The position numbers and the translations under genes were made by a program. From the NCBI GenBank assembly GCA_021739695.1, contig JAIPBM010000010.1, positions 62,001 to 126,000 on the forward strand: a stretch of 64,000 bases of DNA. Direction: 5' to 3'. The DNA is from Flavobacteriales bacterium. GTDB lineage: Bacteria; Bacteroidota; Bacteroidia; UBA10329. This document shows, in pieces, positions 8,641 to 16,976 of this stretch (position 1 is its first letter; each line of letters starts with the position of its first letter). The notes beneath the pieces are model-generated. The model saw nothing but the letters and a program-made list of their open reading frames with translations. It was not told the origin of the DNA and made no database searches.

Positions 8641-9708
8641 ATGGCGTATATAGAACTCTACGGAGATAAACTTCGCCACAACTACCAATTTCTAGACACA
8701 CTTTTTAACCACCACGGCAAAGAATGGGCGGTGGTGACCAAGATGCTTTGCGGCAATCGCAAATACATCGAAGAGATCATTAAACTGGGCACCAAGGAGA
8801 TCTGTGATTCGCGCATCAGCAACCTGAAAGTGGTGAAGAGCATTGACCCTACGGTGCAGACGGTTTACATCAAGCCGCCCGCCAAGCGTAGCATCAGCAA
8901 AATTGTGAAGTATGCCGATGTGAGTTTCAACACGGAATTTGCCACCATCAAGATGCTTTCTGATGAAGCGGTGAATCAGAATAAGACGCACAAGATCATC
9001 ATCATGATAGAGATGGGCGATCTGCGCGAAGGCATTATGGGCGATCATCTGATGGATTTCTACGACAGCATTTTCAAACTGCCTAACATCAAGATATCAG
9101 GCATTGGCACCAACCTCAACTGCCTCAATGGCGTGCTGCCATCGCAAGACAAACTCATACAGCTAGGCTTGTACGAGCAGCTGATCGAGGCCAAATTCAA
9201 CATCAAGATACCATGGGTGACGGGCGGCACATCGGTCATCATTCCCATGCTGTTCAAGCATCAGGTGCCTGATGTGGTCAATCATTTCAGAGTGGGAGAG
9301 ACGCTCTTTTTCGGTGCTGATCTACTCAGCGAGGGCACCATCGAAGGAATGGAGGCAGATGTGATCAAGCTTTTTGCCGAGGTCATCGAGATCACCGAAA
9401 AGCCGAAAGTACCCATCGGTTCCTTGGCCCAGAATCCTTCGGGAGAGGTATTTACCGTAGATGAAAAGGACCTTGGAAAGAACATGCACCGCGCCATTCT
9501 CGACATCGGTCTGCTGGATGTTTCCACCGATTTTCTACTTCCGGATGATGATAGGATAAGCGTGGTAGGTGCCAGTTCAGACATGTTGGTGATCGACATA
9601 GGAGAAAGCGGCAACTACACTGTAGGCGACCTTGTTTCCTTCAAACTCAAATACATGGGGGCGCTTGCCCTGCTGAACTCAGATTATATTGAGAAACGGT
9701 TGGTGTAG
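8641..9708 (+). CDS. Alanine/ornithine racemase-family PLP enzyme
   Basis: 355 residues in the fold-type III (alanine racemase-like) PLP family. The N-terminal barrel carries the PLP lysine in WAVVTKMLCGN (about residue 33); IEMGDLREGI and VTGGTSVIIP are further barrel motifs, and the C-terminal beta domain starts near residue 240. It resembles the group annotated as alanine/ornithine racemase, which interconverts L- and D-amino acids; the exact substrate is uncertain. It is coupled to the GNAT gene. The last 55 bp of this gene are present again as decayed copies about 0.5 and 1.3 kb downstream. Confidence 0.85.
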   Translation: MAYIELYGDKLRHNYQFLDTLFNHHGKEWAVVTKMLCGNRKYIEEIIKLGTKEICDSRISNLKVVKSIDPTVQTVYIKPPAKRSISKIVKYADVSFNTEFATIKMLSDEAVNQNKTHKIIIMIEMGDLREGIMGDHLMDFYDSIFKLPNIKISGIGTNLNCLNGVLPSQDKLIQLGLYEQLIEAKFNIKIPWVTGGTSVIIPMLFKHQVPDVVNHFRVGETLFFGADLLSEGTIEGMEADVIKLFAEVIEITEKPKVPIGSLAQNPSGEVFTVDEKDLGKNMHRAILDIGLLDVSTDFLLPDDDRISVVGASSDMLVIDIGESGNYTVGDLVSFKLKYMGALALLNSDYIEKRLV

Positions 9709-9776
9709 GCTTTCGGACCTATCAAACACGCACCTGAGCGGGTTCAGTCTCTTTAAACGTAATTCAACGTGCGTTC

Positions 9777-10070
9777 GACTGTAGTTAAACTTCAATTGAC
9801 TGTATCCAACCTATCTTTAACTGTAATTGACTTAGCTCTAACTGTAGATAACTTAGCTTTAACCGTAGCTAACTTAGCTCTAACCGTATATAACTTAGCT
9901 TTAACCGTAGCTAACTTAGCTTTAACCGTAGCTAACTTAGCTTTAACCGTAGCTAACTTAGCTTTAACCGTAGTTAAGTTAGCTTTAACCGTAGTTAAGT
10001 TAGCCTAAACTGAAGATAAGTTAGCATAAACTGAAGTTAAGTTAGCATAAACTGAAGTTGGGTTAGGTAC
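9777..10070. repeat. 21-bp tandem repeat array (about 14 units)
   Basis: The stretch 9709-10226 has no convincing gene. It holds about 14 head-to-tail 21-bp units of the form AACCGTAGCTAACTTAGCTTT; three consecutive units (9903-9965) are identical and divergence rises toward both ends. Each central unit contains the palindrome GCTAA-C-TTAGC. Because 21 is a multiple of three, one frame stays open and would encode a repeated LALTVAN heptapeptide from a GTG at 9769, but the array continues past its stop with the same period, which argues for a DNA repeat and not a protein. Confidence 0.9.
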
Positions 10071-10150
10071 AAGCTGAATTTAAACTCCATTTAACTACGA
10101 TTGAAATGCGTTAAGATGGCTTTGCACTGGCACAACTCAATAGAGGTCAG

Positions 10151-10202
10151 TACATGGGCGCTTGGGTTACTGAGCTCAGATTATAGTGAGGTGGGGTTGG
10201 TG
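10151..10202 (+). pseudogene. Decayed duplicate of the racemase gene 3' end
   Basis: This stretch aligns with 9652-9706, the last codons of the racemase-like gene: TACATGG, then GCGCTTG, CTCAGATTATA and GGTTGGTG all recur in order, with a two-base deletion near the beginning and scattered substitutions. The deletion breaks the reading frame, so it is a relic. A third, weaker relic sharing TGAACTCA and TTATA-TGAG lies at about 11001-11026. The two relics bracket the two-gene minus-strand cassette. Confidence 0.7.
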
Positions 10203-10226
10203 CAATTGATATTGAGTCCCCTTTGG

Positions 10227-10532
10227 TTAATTATTCTTACCGAATATGTATCCTAACGCTAATGTCAATAGAGGAGTAGTGATACCCCAAAGTTCAAGAA
10301 TCGTTATTCCACATTTGGTTGGAGTTAGATTCATGATAAGTACTGTACACATTACACCAAACAGAAATATTAAAAAGATGAAGAGTCCAGCAATGTTGAT
10401 CTTGCCACTATCTCCTGACCCGAAAAAACGTCCAAGAACACCTAATTCTTTTGCGTGCTTTTCGCTTTCAAAAGTTTTTTCAACAACAGTTCGAGCCAAC
10501 TCTGGGTCGCTTGGCAACTTTAACTTATCCAT
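10227..10532 (-). CDS. Small two-pass membrane protein of unknown function
   Basis: 101 residues. A charged N-terminal helix (about 1-45, DKLKLPSDPELARTVVEKTF) is followed by two hydrophobic segments at about 47-70 and 78-97 and ends with the short tail FGKNN. I do not recognise the family. Its start lies inside the end of the upstream gene (8-bp overlap), which indicates translational coupling, so the two products probably work together. The position in an accessory patch between gene relics suggests a horizontally acquired cassette. Confidence 0.7.
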   Translation of the reverse strand: MDKLKLPSDPELARTVVEKTFESEKHAKELGVLGRFFGSGDSGKINIAGLFIFLIFLFGVMCTVLIMNLTPTKCGITILELWGITTPLLTLALGYIFGKNN

Positions 10533-10884
10533 TCTGTACCGTTTCTCCTAAATACCAAGTATAATGCACAGTCTTACCTACCGACTTGTCTGCAAGAGAG
10601 TAAATCCGATAGTTTAAAAAAAGTCTTCGTCCTTTTACCGTACCCAATTCTAAGGGCAGTGTATTTCCAATCCCGAGTGCTTCTTCAAAGTTTGTAAATT
10701 CTAATGTCATTTCATTTTCTTGACTGATTTCAGCACGGACTTGGTGGGCCTTCTGGTGCGAATCAATTTTAAACTTGAATACAATTCGTATTTTTTCGGT
10801 AATGTGAAAAGTGATTGGGTCAATACCATAACTGATGATTGTTCCGCTTTCAAAAATTTCAAGGTCTCCAGTTGTTATTCTCAT
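10525..10884 (-). CDS. Small soluble protein, partner of the membrane protein downstream
   Basis: 119 residues without signal peptide or membrane segment. The pattern is alternating polar/hydrophobic and looks like a beta-sandwich (TFHITEKIRIVFKFKI, then MTLEFTNFEEALGIGNT and RRLFLNYRIYSL). No catalytic motif is visible and I do not recognise the family. It overlaps the downstream two-pass membrane protein by 8 bp, so the pair forms a bicistronic unit reading toward the minisatellite. A sensor or ligand-binding domain paired with a membrane partner would fit, but this is a guess. Confidence 0.7.
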   Translation of the reverse strand: MRITTGDLEIFESGTIISYGIDPITFHITEKIRIVFKFKIDSHQKAHQVRAEISQENEMTLEFTNFEEALGIGNTLPLELGTVKGRRLFLNYRIYSLADKSVGKTVHYTWYLGETVQNG

Positions 10885-11211
10885 CTTGACAAAAGCCAGT
10901 TTGATTTAGTTTTTCAAAGTAAGCGAAAAGCTACAGGTTCGTTGCAAATCAAGGTGTGGTTTTTACTGTGTATTTAGCAAAGCCACACAAATCAAGCAAG
11001 TACTGGTGAACTCAACTTATAGTGAGAAGCGCTAGCTCTTCTCAAGTCGTATACACCGAATTGAACATTAAATGATCTGTAGCGAGGTTTGAGCCGTGAC
11101 CTTTGGCGTAGCTAGCCGCCATTCCTCATACCACAGAAATTCCACCTACCTTTACTCAACCAAAGCCGCCCGAATAATCTATATGCGGCAGAGTACGATT
11201 ACAATTCTATT
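10885..11211. other. Non-coding stretch with an inverted repeat and a gene-end relic
   Basis: No gene is visible in these 327 bp. The left part holds GGTGTGG (about 10952) and CCACAC (about 10983) in inverted orientation flanking the AT-rich segment of a possible hairpin, and AAATCAAG occurs twice. A short stretch at about 11001-11026 resembles the racemase 3' end. The right part should contain the promoter of the NYN gene, but no clear TAnnTTTG element is evident. Confidence 0.55.
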
Positions 11212-11943
11212 ATGACAAAAGACACTAAACTGGCCGTCCTTATCGATGGCGACAACATACCTAGTAAGTATATCAAGGAAATGATGGAGGAGATCACCAA
11301 GTACGGTACTCCCACCATCAAACGCATCTATGGCGATTGGACCAATCCGCGCCTAGGCAGATGGAAAGACATCTTGCTCGAAAACGCCATCACACCTATT
11401 CAGCAATACGGATATACCACTGGCAAGAATGCCACGGATAGCGCCATGATCATTGATGCCATGGACATTCTCTATTCAGACAAAGTGGATGGTTTTTGCC
11501 TCGTTTCGTCCGACAGCGATTTTACTAAGCTCGCCACACGACTTCGCGAAGCAGGAATGAACGTGTACGGAATAGGAGAGAAGAAGACCCCAAATCCCTT
11601 CATTGTAGCCTGCGATAAATTCATTTATCTCGAAATCCTTCATGAAGATGAGGAAGTGGAGGAGAAAGGCAAGAAGCGCAGACAGAAACGTCAGGTGGAT
11701 AAGATCACGCCAGAGGTTATCAAGCTTTTGAAAAGCTCGGTGGCCGATGCGGCCGAAGAAGATGGTTGGGCCTTTATGGGCGATGTGGGCAAACTCATTC
11801 TGAAGAAACAACCCAACTTCGATTCGCGGAACTTCGGTTTTGAGAAGTTGACACCGCTCTTCAGTTCACTCAAGCAGTTTGAAGTGGACGCCCGAACCCA
11901 GCCAGGTGCCAAGTTCAAAGTGATTCATGTGAAGAATAATTGA
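11212..11943 (+). CDS. NYN-domain putative ribonuclease with C-terminal LOTUS/OST-HTH domain
   Basis: 243 residues. The N-terminal NYN domain (LabA/DUF88-like, PIN-type fold) shows the expected acidic residues: VLIDGDNIP (about 8-16), DSAMIIDAMDIL (about 76) and CLVSSDSDFTKLATRLREAG (about 97). A basic linker (KGKKRRQKRQ) leads to a winged-helix OST-HTH/LOTUS domain (about 163-240), which in other proteins binds RNA. The combination suggests RNA binding and cleavage in the cytoplasm, but no substrate is known. It stands alone on the plus strand, 26 bp before a convergent gene; the gap holds an imperfect hairpin GAGCTATTA/TATTAGCTC. Confidence 0.88.
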   Translation: MTKDTKLAVLIDGDNIPSKYIKEMMEEITKYGTPTIKRIYGDWTNPRLGRWKDILLENAITPIQQYGYTTGKNATDSAMIIDAMDILYSDKVDGFCLVSSDSDFTKLATRLREAGMNVYGIGEKKTPNPFIVACDKFIYLEILHEDEEVEEKGKKRRQKRQVDKITPEVIKLLKSSVADAAEEDGWAFMGDVGKLILKKQPNFDSRNFGFEKLTPLFSSLKQFEVDARTQPGAKFKVIHVKNN

Positions 11944-11968
11944 GCTATTAGGCGTTAGGAATTAGCTA

Positions 11969-12817
11969 TTAGCTCTTCAGGATATTCCAACTGATGCAGT
12001 TAAGAATACCGCCTGTGCGCGCCAATTCGGTGCATTCCAAGGCTACCACCTTTTTTCCTTGGAAGATCTCGGTGAGAATTTCCATAGCCTCCTTGTCCGA
12101 AGGTAAATTGAACACAGGAACAATTACCGCCTGTTCCATCTCCAAATAGTTCAGATAAAGCCCAACGGCACTTACAAGTGTTGGGTCGTCTTCGGGTTCA
12201 TACGGAAGGATGATCACGTCCAAACCAATGGCTTCGATGGCCGATTGGAAGAGCTCTTGGAATTCTTCTTCCTCGTTCCAATAATCGTTGATGAGTAAGG
12301 TGTTCTGATCTATAAATCGGACCATGCCGTCAGCGTGGCCGGTAAAATCCAGTTCATCCTCAGGCACAAAATGAAGGTTTTCTTCCTTCAGATTCAAGTA
12401 ATCCATCAGTTCTTCAAACACCTCATCTTCCGACAATTTTGGGTTTTCGTGGAACACCTTTTCGCAAAGAATAGCGCGATCAGTCCATTTGCTCACATTG
12501 CCGCCATCCAAGTTCAGCTCAGACTTCACGGGTTTAATGCCAATGGCCTTACAAATGGCATCCACATCAGAAATGGTCGCTCTATTTTCGGGCGTATCCA
12601 TTAGATAATCAGGCTCATATCTAAACTGAATGAACTCATCTTCCCGTGTTTGAACGGGCATGAAATCCTTGGCCCAAATATCCTTGGTACTAGGAAGGAA
12701 CGCGAATGGAATACCGCATTCTTTCAGCACAGCTTCAAAGCGCTTGAAGAATGCTGGATGCTCCGTTGGGAGGATGTCTGAGAGGTAAAGGAAGTTGGTT
12801 TGGTTGTCAGCAATCAT
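11969..12817 (-). CDS. Agmatine deiminase / peptidylarginine deiminase-like protein
   Basis: 282 residues if started at the ATG at 12815-12817 (an in-frame ATG at 12862 would add 15 poorly fitting residues). Guanidine-modifying fold: KDIWAKDFMPVQ (substrate-binding Asp, about 46), NLDGGN (about 103), TGHADGMVRF (catalytic His-Asp, about 158) and the nucleophile in TGGILNCISWN near the C-terminus. Family members hydrolyse agmatine to N-carbamoylputrescine or citrullinate arginine. The protein is shorter than classical agmatine deiminases (about 350 residues), so the substrate is uncertain. The upstream region is shared with the divergent elbB gene. Confidence 0.85.
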   Translation of the reverse strand: MIADNQTNFLYLSDILPTEHPAFFKRFEAVLKECGIPFAFLPSTKDIWAKDFMPVQTREDEFIQFRYEPDYLMDTPENRATISDVDAICKAIGIKPVKSELNLDGGNVSKWTDRAILCEKVFHENPKLSEDEVFEELMDYLNLKEENLHFVPEDELDFTGHADGMVRFIDQNTLLINDYWNEEEEFQELFQSAIEAIGLDVIILPYEPEDDPTLVSAVGLYLNYLEMEQAVIVPVFNLPSDKEAMEILTEIFQGKKVVALECTELARTGGILNCISWNILKS

Positions 12818-12897
12818 GGTCGTTGAATCAAAGTTCAAAGAAGATGAATTCTCTCGAAACATCGCTATTCACTAATTTCACGGCAAACCAAACAAGA

Positions 12898-13593
12898 ATG
12901 AGTTACAGAATAGGAGTGCTTCTTTCAGGAAATGGCGTGTACGATGGATCGGAGATTCACGAGAGCGTGTTTACGCTTTTAGCGATTGACGAGAACCGAG
13001 GAGTAGCAGTGTGTATGGCACCGAATATCCAGCAGCATCATGTCGTCAATCACATTACAGGAGAGGAAATGCCTGAGGCCCGCAATGTGTTGGTAGAAGC
13101 GGCACGCATTGCCAGAGGTGCCATTTCTGATCTCGCTGAAATGACTGCGGATAACTTGGACGCGCTGGTTATTCCCGGTGGTTTTGGCGCAGCCAAAAAC
13201 CTGACCACTTGGGCTTTCAGCGGACCGGATGGCGAGATAAATGCAGAAGTGAAGCGCATCATCAACCAAATGGTGAACGCAAAGAAACCTGTTGTTGGGT
13301 TGTGTATGGGGCCAACGGTTATTGCCAAGGCGCTGCAAGGTGCAGGATTGAACGAACATCTTACGGTTGGTACAACGAAAGAGGCTTCGCCTTACGAGAT
13401 TGATGCGATCAGCCAAGGAATGGAAAAGACAGGTGCAGTGGCTGAAATGAAGACGATTCGCGAGATTTCAATTGATCACAAAAACCGGATCATCACTGCG
13501 CCTTGCTACATGATGGAAGCATCGATAACCGATGTGCGGAACAACATCAAACAGGCCATAGATGAGCTGTTTGAAATGCTGGAAGACGCCTGA
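12898..13593 (+). CDS. elbB: ElbB-type DJ-1/PfpI-superfamily glyoxalase-like protein
   Basis: 231 residues from ATG 12898; the longer frame from 12751 overlaps the divergent gene and is not homologous. Begins RIGVLLSGNGVYDGSEIHE as in ElbB, and carries ALVIPGGFGAAKNL (about 85) and the nucleophile elbow VVGLCMGPTVIAKAL (Cys at about 133). ElbB proteins are class I glutamine-amidotransferase-like enzymes linked to isoprenoid metabolism by early genetic data, with weak glyoxalase activity reported for the E. coli protein. The true physiological role is unsettled. Confidence 0.92.
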   Translation: MSYRIGVLLSGNGVYDGSEIHESVFTLLAIDENRGVAVCMAPNIQQHHVVNHITGEEMPEARNVLVEAARIARGAISDLAEMTADNLDALVIPGGFGAAKNLTTWAFSGPDGEINAEVKRIINQMVNAKKPVVGLCMGPTVIAKALQGAGLNEHLTVGTTKEASPYEIDAISQGMEKTGAVAEMKTIREISIDHKNRIITAPCYMMEASITDVRNNIKQAIDELFEMLEDA

Positions 13594-13619
13594 TTTCTCA
13601 TTTAATATCTCCCTAAATC

Positions 13620-14621
13620 TTGAACCGTTACCCGTTTCTTCTCATTCTCCTTTCTCTTGCATCCTGTGCAGATTATGGAACGTTTACTGGCGATTACAAA
13701 CGCATTGAAACAGGTCCTGGACCAGAGGATATTGCGTTGGATACCATCGGAAACAGTGAGCGTATCATCGCTTCCTGTTCGGAAAGAAGAACAAGCGATT
13801 ATAGCCGAAACGGATTTTACGACTACAACATCAGCACAGGAAAGTTGGTGAAATTGCCAATTGAAGGACTGCCAGAAAGTATTGCATTACGTCCTCACGG
13901 AATTGATATTGCCTTAGTAAATGGAGTTAAAACCCTTTACTGCGTAAATCACGAGAAGAACGCAGAAGCATTTCCTCCTGCTGGGCGACAGAGCATATTG
14001 GTTTTTGAGTTGAAAGATGACAAGGTCGTTTTCAAACAACAACTGACCGATCCATTGATGATATCACCGAATGATGTCTGCACCGATTTCAAAGGCGGGA
14101 TTTTCGTCTCTATTGATAGTGGAAAGATCAACAGTAAGTGGGAAAAACTGATGGCGCTAAAGCACAGTTTCGTCATTCATTTTGATGGAGAAAAATGGCA
14201 ACAGGTTGGAGATAAATTGCGCTACGCGAATGGAGTAGGCGTACGGAACGGCCGCATTTTCATCACTGGAGCGCAGGAATCTACCGTTGTTTCTTACCTC
14301 ATGAAAGAGGATGGAACGTATTCGGATAAGATTCAGATTCCTTCGATGAAGGGAAATGATAACATCACTTTTTACGGAGATAAACTCGTGACCACGGCAC
14401 ACTTGGATTTTCTAAAATTCCTGAAACACGTAAAAGATGGCGATGAACCTTCGCCTTGCGCTGTCTATTCCATCGACCTTCATACGAATGCGTTGGAAAC
14501 GCTTTATTTGGATCAAGGAACGGTTATGAGTGCTGCTTCCACTGGGTTGGTTTATAATGGAAAGCTCTACGTTTCGCAGATATTCAACCCCTGCATACTG
14601 GAGATTCCACTGAATAATTAG
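13620..14621 (+). CDS. Paraoxonase/SMP-30-like beta-propeller lipoprotein
   Basis: 333 residues from a TTG start. The lipoprotein signal ends in LASC (about residue 16), so the protein is probably attached to a membrane outside the cytoplasm. The remainder reads as a six-bladed propeller of the arylesterase/SMP-30 type: GPGPEDIAL, RPHGIDIAL, ISPNDVC (calcium-binding Asn-Asp), YANGVG (second Asn) and GNDNITFYG match the order of Ca2+-site residues in paraoxonases. These enzymes hydrolyse lactones or esters. The natural substrate is unknown. Confidence 0.82.
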   Translation: MNRYPFLLILLSLASCADYGTFTGDYKRIETGPGPEDIALDTIGNSERIIASCSERRTSDYSRNGFYDYNISTGKLVKLPIEGLPESIALRPHGIDIALVNGVKTLYCVNHEKNAEAFPPAGRQSILVFELKDDKVVFKQQLTDPLMISPNDVCTDFKGGIFVSIDSGKINSKWEKLMALKHSFVIHFDGEKWQQVGDKLRYANGVGVRNGRIFITGAQESTVVSYLMKEDGTYSDKIQIPSMKGNDNITFYGDKLVTTAHLDFLKFLKHVKDGDEPSPCAVYSIDLHTNALETLYLDQGTVMSAASTGLVYNGKLYVSQIFNPCILEIPLNN

Positions 14622-14704
14622 TGGGCCATCGGCTTCATTGAATTCAGATCTGAACATTGATCTTATATTTGGGTTGTCTGAGACGCATGCAGACCTTACA
14701 GATA

Positions 14705-15160
14705 ATGAGTTTAGAGCAGGATATAAAACAGGAAAAAGGCTTTAAGAGCGAACGACACAAGGCGATGGTGAATATCATGTTCACTGATGGATGGCTGCGC
14801 GGCATGCTCAACGACATCCTCAGGCCCTACGACCTTACCAACCAACAGTATAATGTGCTACGGATTTTGCGTGGTAGTAGCCCAAAACCACTCAGCACGT
14901 CTGATATCAGAAGTCGAATGCTCGATAAGATGTCTGATGCATCAAGAATCGTGGATCGCCTGTTCAAAAAGGGGCTGTTGGATAGAACTGTATGCCCAGC
15001 CGATAAACGATTGGTGGATGTTTTCATCACTAAAGAAGGCTTGAAAATATTGGAGAAGATTGACGTGGAGATGGAATCGTTCAACACGGACAAGCTTGGG
15101 GAGATAAGCGAAGATGAGGCGAAATCCCTCAATTCAATTCTCGATAGACTTCGCGGTTAG
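14705..15160 (+). CDS. MarR-family transcriptional regulator
   Basis: 151 residues from the ATG at 14705 (the frame is open further upstream). Winged-helix fold: helices around QQYNVLRILRGS (about 53), the DNA-recognition region STSDIRSRMLDKMSDASRIVDRL (split at about 75) and the wing GLLDRTVCPADKRLVDVFITKEG with the signature DKR-V-V. It probably represses a nearby gene in response to a small aromatic or oxidant. Its 3' end overlaps the convergent DUF885 gene by four bases. Confidence 0.9.
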   Translation: MSLEQDIKQEKGFKSERHKAMVNIMFTDGWLRGMLNDILRPYDLTNQQYNVLRILRGSSPKPLSTSDIRSRMLDKMSDASRIVDRLFKKGLLDRTVCPADKRLVDVFITKEGLKILEKIDVEMESFNTDKLGEISEDEAKSLNSILDRLRG

Positions 15161-16926
15161 TTACCGTTTTTCGAGCTGATGTATTCATCCACTCGTTGCT
15201 CCAAAATCTGCAATGGCATAGCGCCTTGACCGATCAGAACATCATGGAATTCTTTAATGTCGAATGCAGGAATTCGGGATTCGGCACGTTCGCGAAGCTC
15301 CAAAAACTTCATCAGCCCCACTTTGTATGCACAGCCTTGTCCGGGCCAAACAATATAACGGTCCACTTCATCCGCGGCTTCTGATTCGGAAATTCCGGCA
15401 TTCTCCACCATAAAATCGATGGCCTGTTCGCGAAGCCATTTTTTGTGATGAATGCCGATGTCGGTCATCATACGTGCCGTTCGGAACAATTCCGATTGAA
15501 CCTGTCCAATTTTGTCCCACACCATCAACGTGCCGGTCATTTCATGTCCAAGTTGTTCGGCATACATGGCCCAACCTTCCGAATAAGCAGTGAATGGTAC
15601 AAATCGCCTGAAAGTTGGAATGTCCTTTAAATCTGCCTGAATTCCTTTTTGCAAGTGATGACCGGGAATTCCCTCGTGATAAGCGTAAGTTTTTGCCAAA
15701 TGCTTGGTCAGATTATTCGCTTTCCACGTGTTTACATACATCTTACCAGGACTCAAAGGTTCACCTCGTGGCGAAATATATAATGCGAACGTGGAGTTAT
15801 TTGATCGGTATTCCGGAAGTTCCAGAACCTCTAATTCAGTTGATGGGAGTTTATTGAAGTAGGATGGAAGCAGTGGTTTTATGTCGTCAGATGCTTTTTT
15901 GAAATATTGGATGGCCTCCAATCGACCAAAGGAATCTGTTTGAAAATATTCGGCATTTGAGCCAGTAGCAAAAACCTCCATCTTCTTAAGCAAAGATTTT
16001 AGCCGTTCCATTTCCATTCTTCCCAATTGGTAAAGGCTATCAGGGTCGAGCGGTAATGTGGTCTGCTGAAGTAGGCACGAGCGGTAGTAAGCATCGCCAT
16101 TGGGCAATTGCCACACGCCAGCAATGGCCAGCGAATGGTGCTCAAGCTGAAGCAAATAACCTGACAATCGCTTATAAGAAGGAATAACAACTTCCTGAAT
16201 GGTCTTGGCGCATCGCTCCAAGTAACTCAAGCGCATGTTCGGTTCCAGTAACTCAATCGAATTCAATTTCTTTTCAAACGAAACGAATAGCGGATTCTCG
16301 CTAACAGGCGTTTCATAAAAGTTGTCGCAGAACGCAATAGACTTTTGCAGAATGTGGGTTGGCGGCACAAATCCAAGTTTCTGTCTTTCGCTCAAGGCGT
16401 CAATCACCGAACCGAACTTCTCGTCCACTTTTTCCAGTCGGCTCAAGTAATTCTCAATTTCGTTCTTAGAATTAAGCGGAAGACTGTTCATGAACTGCGG
16501 GAGTTCAATATGCGCTCCCGAAATGTGCGTGATCGGGTAATCGTGAAACAGAAAAGGCTCAGCCTCTACGCCTGTTTCTAAGAACCAATGCAGCACATCA
16601 TACGAAACCATTTGTGCTGGTTCAAGTTTATTGCGATCGTATTCTTCCAAAATCTCAAGGTTAGCGCGACCGACCTCGGCTAAGTTTCTCGTTGCCGCTG
16701 GAGAAATAAATGTCAGTTCGCTTCGATATCCTTGAAAACCGAAAGGATCCAAAACGCCTGTTTGAGTAAGTGCCTCAGGGTCATTCCACAGAAAATCGAT
16801 GTAAGCACGTTCAAAAAAATGATCAATGCTTAAGGGTCTGAACCAAATGAGTTTCGCAAACCAAACACCAAAGACCAACACGGCAACGGTCACAATTATC
16901 AGTGATATGGTCAGGCTTTTTCGCAT
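15157..16926 (-). CDS. DUF885-family zinc metallopeptidase-like protein
   Basis: 589 residues with an N-terminal membrane anchor or signal (about 5-28), so the bulk is periplasmic. The HEGIPGHHLQ motif (about residue 405) is the zinc-binding HExxH-type signature of the DUF885 family, followed by FVPFTAYSEGWAMYAEQLG, where the Glu is the likely third ligand. Members are thought to act as carboxypeptidases or dipeptidases on periplasmic peptides. The gene is monocistronic on the minus strand between convergent marR and divergent cinA. Confidence 0.88.
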   Translation of the reverse strand: MRKSLTISLIIVTVAVLVFGVWFAKLIWFRPLSIDHFFERAYIDFLWNDPEALTQTGVLDPFGFQGYRSELTFISPAATRNLAEVGRANLEILEEYDRNKLEPAQMVSYDVLHWFLETGVEAEPFLFHDYPITHISGAHIELPQFMNSLPLNSKNEIENYLSRLEKVDEKFGSVIDALSERQKLGFVPPTHILQKSIAFCDNFYETPVSENPLFVSFEKKLNSIELLEPNMRLSYLERCAKTIQEVVIPSYKRLSGYLLQLEHHSLAIAGVWQLPNGDAYYRSCLLQQTTLPLDPDSLYQLGRMEMERLKSLLKKMEVFATGSNAEYFQTDSFGRLEAIQYFKKASDDIKPLLPSYFNKLPSTELEVLELPEYRSNNSTFALYISPRGEPLSPGKMYVNTWKANNLTKHLAKTYAYHEGIPGHHLQKGIQADLKDIPTFRRFVPFTAYSEGWAMYAEQLGHEMTGTLMVWDKIGQVQSELFRTARMMTDIGIHHKKWLREQAIDFMVENAGISESEAADEVDRYIVWPGQGCAYKVGLMKFLELRERAESRIPAFDIKEFHDVLIGQGAMPLQILEQRVDEYISSKNGN

Positions 16927-16976
16927 CTACCTCAAAGTAAACAATTGCAAGCCGAATGTGGTTTCTTTGCGGAACG

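Noticed and set aside
9769-10008. 79-codon open frame encoding LALTVAN repeats as a protein
   Set aside because: It is created by the 21-bp period of a DNA tandem array that continues after the stop; the start is a GTG with no supporting signal.
9777-10070. CRISPR array
   Set aside because: The units are contiguous with a 21-bp period and no unique spacers; no cas genes are nearby.
12751-12897. Upstream extension of elbB
   Set aside because: It overlaps the divergent deiminase gene and ElbB homology starts at the ATG at 12898.
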